Virus record (IMG/VR): IMGVR_UViG_3300026197_000002
Coordinates: 28,711 to 92,710 of that record
DNA length: 64,000 bases
Reading direction: 5' to 3' (one strand)
Source of the DNA: a virus
The translations under genes and the position numbers were made by a program. This document shows, piece after piece, positions 62,281 to 64,000 of the stretch (position 1 is the first letter of the stretch; every line of letters begins with the position of its first letter). The notes under the pieces are model-generated. The model searched no databases. It worked only from the letters and a program-made list of their open reading frames with translations, and was not told the origin of the DNA.

Positions 62281-63432
62281 ATGAGAAAAATAATCATCAT
62301 CATTATAGCTATCATCTTATCATATATGGTAGCTGCTCCCGTGTTACACGCACAGGTAGAGCAACAAGATTTTGAAACATTTGTATACCAAACTATGAGT
62401 GCTAATGGCACTTATGAAGGTAATACAAAGGTTGTTGTTCAGTATAATGCTGAACATAACACTAGATTTACAACACTGTATGAGATATATGTATCTCAAA
62501 GAAACAACCAGGTAATACTAGGAACACCTAGTGTATCTAAGGTTGTTATAGATAACTGTAATAAAGTTGTGAATAACCAAAAAGCAATTATTGATAGTTT
62601 AACTAAAAACTTCACAAAACTACAAGTAGCTCTTGTAGAATGTGAAGAGTTAAAAACAGTATCTAATGAGGTAGCTCCTCAAATTGATACTGTTGTAACA
62701 ACTATTACATCTAATGAGTGGATAGCTACTACTCATGAAGACGTATTTTTGAGTAAAGATTCTATCCAATGGCTAAGGGTAGAAGATTTATCAACCAATA
62801 TCATTCTTATAAATCTCTCCATTAAGCCAAATGGAGTATATTATGAGAACGGTAACTTCGTACTTACAGCTTCTTTCTGGAAATGGCTATCCAGAAATAA
62901 GAATAAGTATAATAAAGTAAGACCTGCTGATACGTATGTCAGTATGCAAGGTGTAGGGCATTCTACTTACTTGTTTATATTAGGGATAGCTTCCTTAATA
63001 TTGTTGCATTTAAGTAGGTATGAAAGAACTCATCCTAATAATTTTAAGATTTTGCTAACCTTAATATTATTGGGTATGTTTATATCTATACCTGCTGCTA
63101 GCAATGCACAAGATAGTGTGCAAGATGACAAGAGAATCATAGAACACTCTCGGTACACCTATATTCCCCTAGATTACCTAGACGTAGGTGATATAGTAAG
63201 ATTACGAGGTAACAACCTTGATGTTTACGTGAAATATCAAGGTAAAATGCAATGGGTTCACGTACCTACTGCTAAATGGAGTGTTCAATATATGGACTAC
63301 TTAGCTAGTAGTTCATTAGGTGTAAACTGTTACACCATATCTTTGCCACTTCCTATACGTAAGCAAGTATGGGATAGACACTATGCTTCTAATGATGATA
63401 AACCAAAGCTAGGTTTACATCAGATGAAGTAA
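62281..63432 (+). CDS. exported protein with two signal-like segments, 383 aa
   Basis: Residues 1-24 form a signal peptide ending PVLHAQ. A roughly 200-residue exported part follows. Two hydrophobic spans (about 228-245, STYLFILGIASLILLHL, and about 255-272, ILLTLILLGMFISI) come next, and the second ends PAASNAQ, which looks like a second signal-peptidase site, before about 105 more residues. The layout suggests an envelope protein that may be cut in two, or an old fusion of two exported proteins. No enzyme motif was recognised. A terminator follows. Confidence 0.68.
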   Translation: MRKIIIIIIAIILSYMVAAPVLHAQVEQQDFETFVYQTMSANGTYEGNTKVVVQYNAEHNTRFTTLYEIYVSQRNNQVILGTPSVSKVVIDNCNKVVNNQKAIIDSLTKNFTKLQVALVECEELKTVSNEVAPQIDTVVTTITSNEWIATTHEDVFLSKDSIQWLRVEDLSTNIILINLSIKPNGVYYENGNFVLTASFWKWLSRNKNKYNKVRPADTYVSMQGVGHSTYLFILGIASLILLHLSRYERTHPNNFKILLTLILLGMFISIPAASNAQDSVQDDKRIIEHSRYTYIPLDYLDVGDIVRLRGNNLDVYVKYQGKMQWVHVPTAKWSVQYMDYLASSSLGVNCYTISLPLPIRKQVWDRHYASNDDKPKLGLHQMK

Positions 63433-63439
63433 ATTCCAA

Positions 63440-63478
63440 AGAGGTTATGTAAAGCTAGCATAACCTCTATTTTATTTA
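63440..63478 (+). terminator. intrinsic terminator
   Basis: Perfect 10-bp stem AGAGGTTATG (63440-63449) with CATAACCTCT (63459-63468), 9-nt loop, then ATTTTATTT. It ends the unit of the 383-residue gene. Confidence 0.85.
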
Positions 63479-63543
63479 ATTAAATAAGTATTAGTCAAAG
63501 GACAATACAATCTTAAACAATTTTTTAATTAAATCAAAATATT

Positions 63544-63729
63544 ATGAAAAGCAGATTATTGTATAGACTACTAAAAACAATGGAAAATGATAAAGTAGGT
63601 AAATCTACCACTTCTTATACTAAAAACAAAAGTAGCAGAAATGCTTATATAAAAAATAAAATTGCAAAGCGTAGGCTGCGGAATAAAACGGCTTATAAGA
63701 GCCGTAGGATAAATAGTAAAAAGAAATAA
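63544..63729 (+). CDS. very basic small protein, 61 aa
   Basis: A 61-residue protein with about 19 Lys/Arg residues (KNKIAKRRLRNKTAYKSRR...), no hydrophobic core, and no cysteines. It is probably a nucleic-acid-binding tail-like protein, although this cannot be tested here. Leader AATTAAATCAAAATATT matches the other genes in the block. A 6-bp hairpin (ACGGCT/AGCCGT) lies in the 3' part. Confidence 0.55.
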   Translation: MKSRLLYRLLKTMENDKVGKSTTSYTKNKSSRNAYIKNKIAKRRLRNKTAYKSRRINSKKK

Positions 63730-63763
63730 TCAATAACTCTTATTTACGAATTAAAGTAGGATT

Positions 63764-63976
63764 ATGGAAAATTTATTAGGTAAAAGGGTACAAGTGAGAG
63801 TTCCTCTTAGGAGTAATAACTTTCCTTGTAACCCTACAAACAGGTTCACCACCGTAGTAGGTGTGTGTAACTTTATAGGAGTAAATGAATTACACGGCAA
63901 CTTTCAAGTTACCATAGGTAGAACTCCTATATGGTATGAAGGGTTTACATTATCTGATGTAACTCTTGTGGTTTAA
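63764..63976 (+). CDS. hypothetical small beta-rich protein, 70 aa
   Basis: A 70-residue protein beginning MENLLGKRVQVRVPL, with regular short strands and a single cysteine pair in sequence (C22 and C35), resembling small SH3/OB-type barrels of phage accessory proteins. No family was recognised. The window ends 24 nt after its stop. Confidence 0.6.
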   Translation: MENLLGKRVQVRVPLRSNNFPCNPTNRFTTVVGVCNFIGVNELHGNFQVTIGRTPIWYEGFTLSDVTLVV

Positions 63977-64000
63977 ATTTAAAACATTATAAATTATATG

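Noticed and set aside
1-64000. Reassigned stop codons, as known in some crAss-like phages
   Set aside because: Long genes are intact under the standard code, and the only clear tRNA is tRNA-Met, with no suppressor tRNA seen.
1-64000. CRISPR array, diversity-generating retroelement, integrase or insertion sequence
   Set aside because: No regularly spaced repeats, reverse transcriptase, recombinase or transposase motif could be found.

Overview
This window is most of the left-to-middle part of a crAss-like phage genome (order Crassvirales) that infects a member of the Bacteroidota. The evidence is: a very AT-rich genome; one unbroken block of leftward virion genes in crAss order (RusA-like nuclease, antirepressor/nuclease, IHF-like protein, TerL, portal, tail fibres, scaffold-like protein, major capsid protein, ring/adaptor proteins, tail muzzle, virion cargo); and a giant virion RNA polymerase gene carrying the DxDxD active site and the RIPTQGxNS signature of the crAss vRNAP family. 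Promoters of the Bacteroidota type (TTG-N19/20-TAnnTTTG) and leaders without Shine-Dalgarno sequences support the host assignment. The standard genetic code is used and stops are mostly TAA. No integrase, CRISPR array or insertion sequence was seen.

Layout. (1) 1-3112, plus strand: a tightly coupled operon of nine small genes, including a DUF3310 protein, zinc-ribbon proteins, a membrane protein and a MazG-like NTP pyrophosphohydrolase. It ends at a two-way terminator (3120-3148). (2) 3176-56955, minus strand: about 54 kb of packaging, head, tail and virion-cargo genes. This includes a 5392-residue polyprotein (6568-22746) containing the virion RNA polymerase, a tRNA-Met and a group of small membrane/lysis genes. 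Four host-type promoters start sub-operons at about 56.98, 45.94, 41.92 and 38.65 kb. (3) 56956-57700: a non-coding divergent region with a cluster of AACGTTTTAC palindromes. (4) 57701-64000, plus strand: small, mostly unrecognised genes separated by long structured non-coding stretches.

How it may work together. Four copies of a fixed-geometry element (hairpin with a 3-nt loop, then AAGAACACCTC exactly 16 nt from the loop centre) precede the first rightward units, and three copies directly follow a terminator-like hairpin. Because the same genome carries a virion-packaged RNA polymerase, I propose these are hairpin promoters for that enzyme, by analogy with phage N4, while host-type promoters serve the late block. 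The rightward transcripts have further unusual traits: coding sequences packed with perfect inverted repeats (up to 14 bp uninterrupted), a roughly 820-nt structured candidate ncRNA ending in a strong terminator (60836-61654), and a 90-nt tRNA-like element with perfect acceptor and T arms but no normal D arm (60050-60139). These rightward features are the best candidates for something undescribed.
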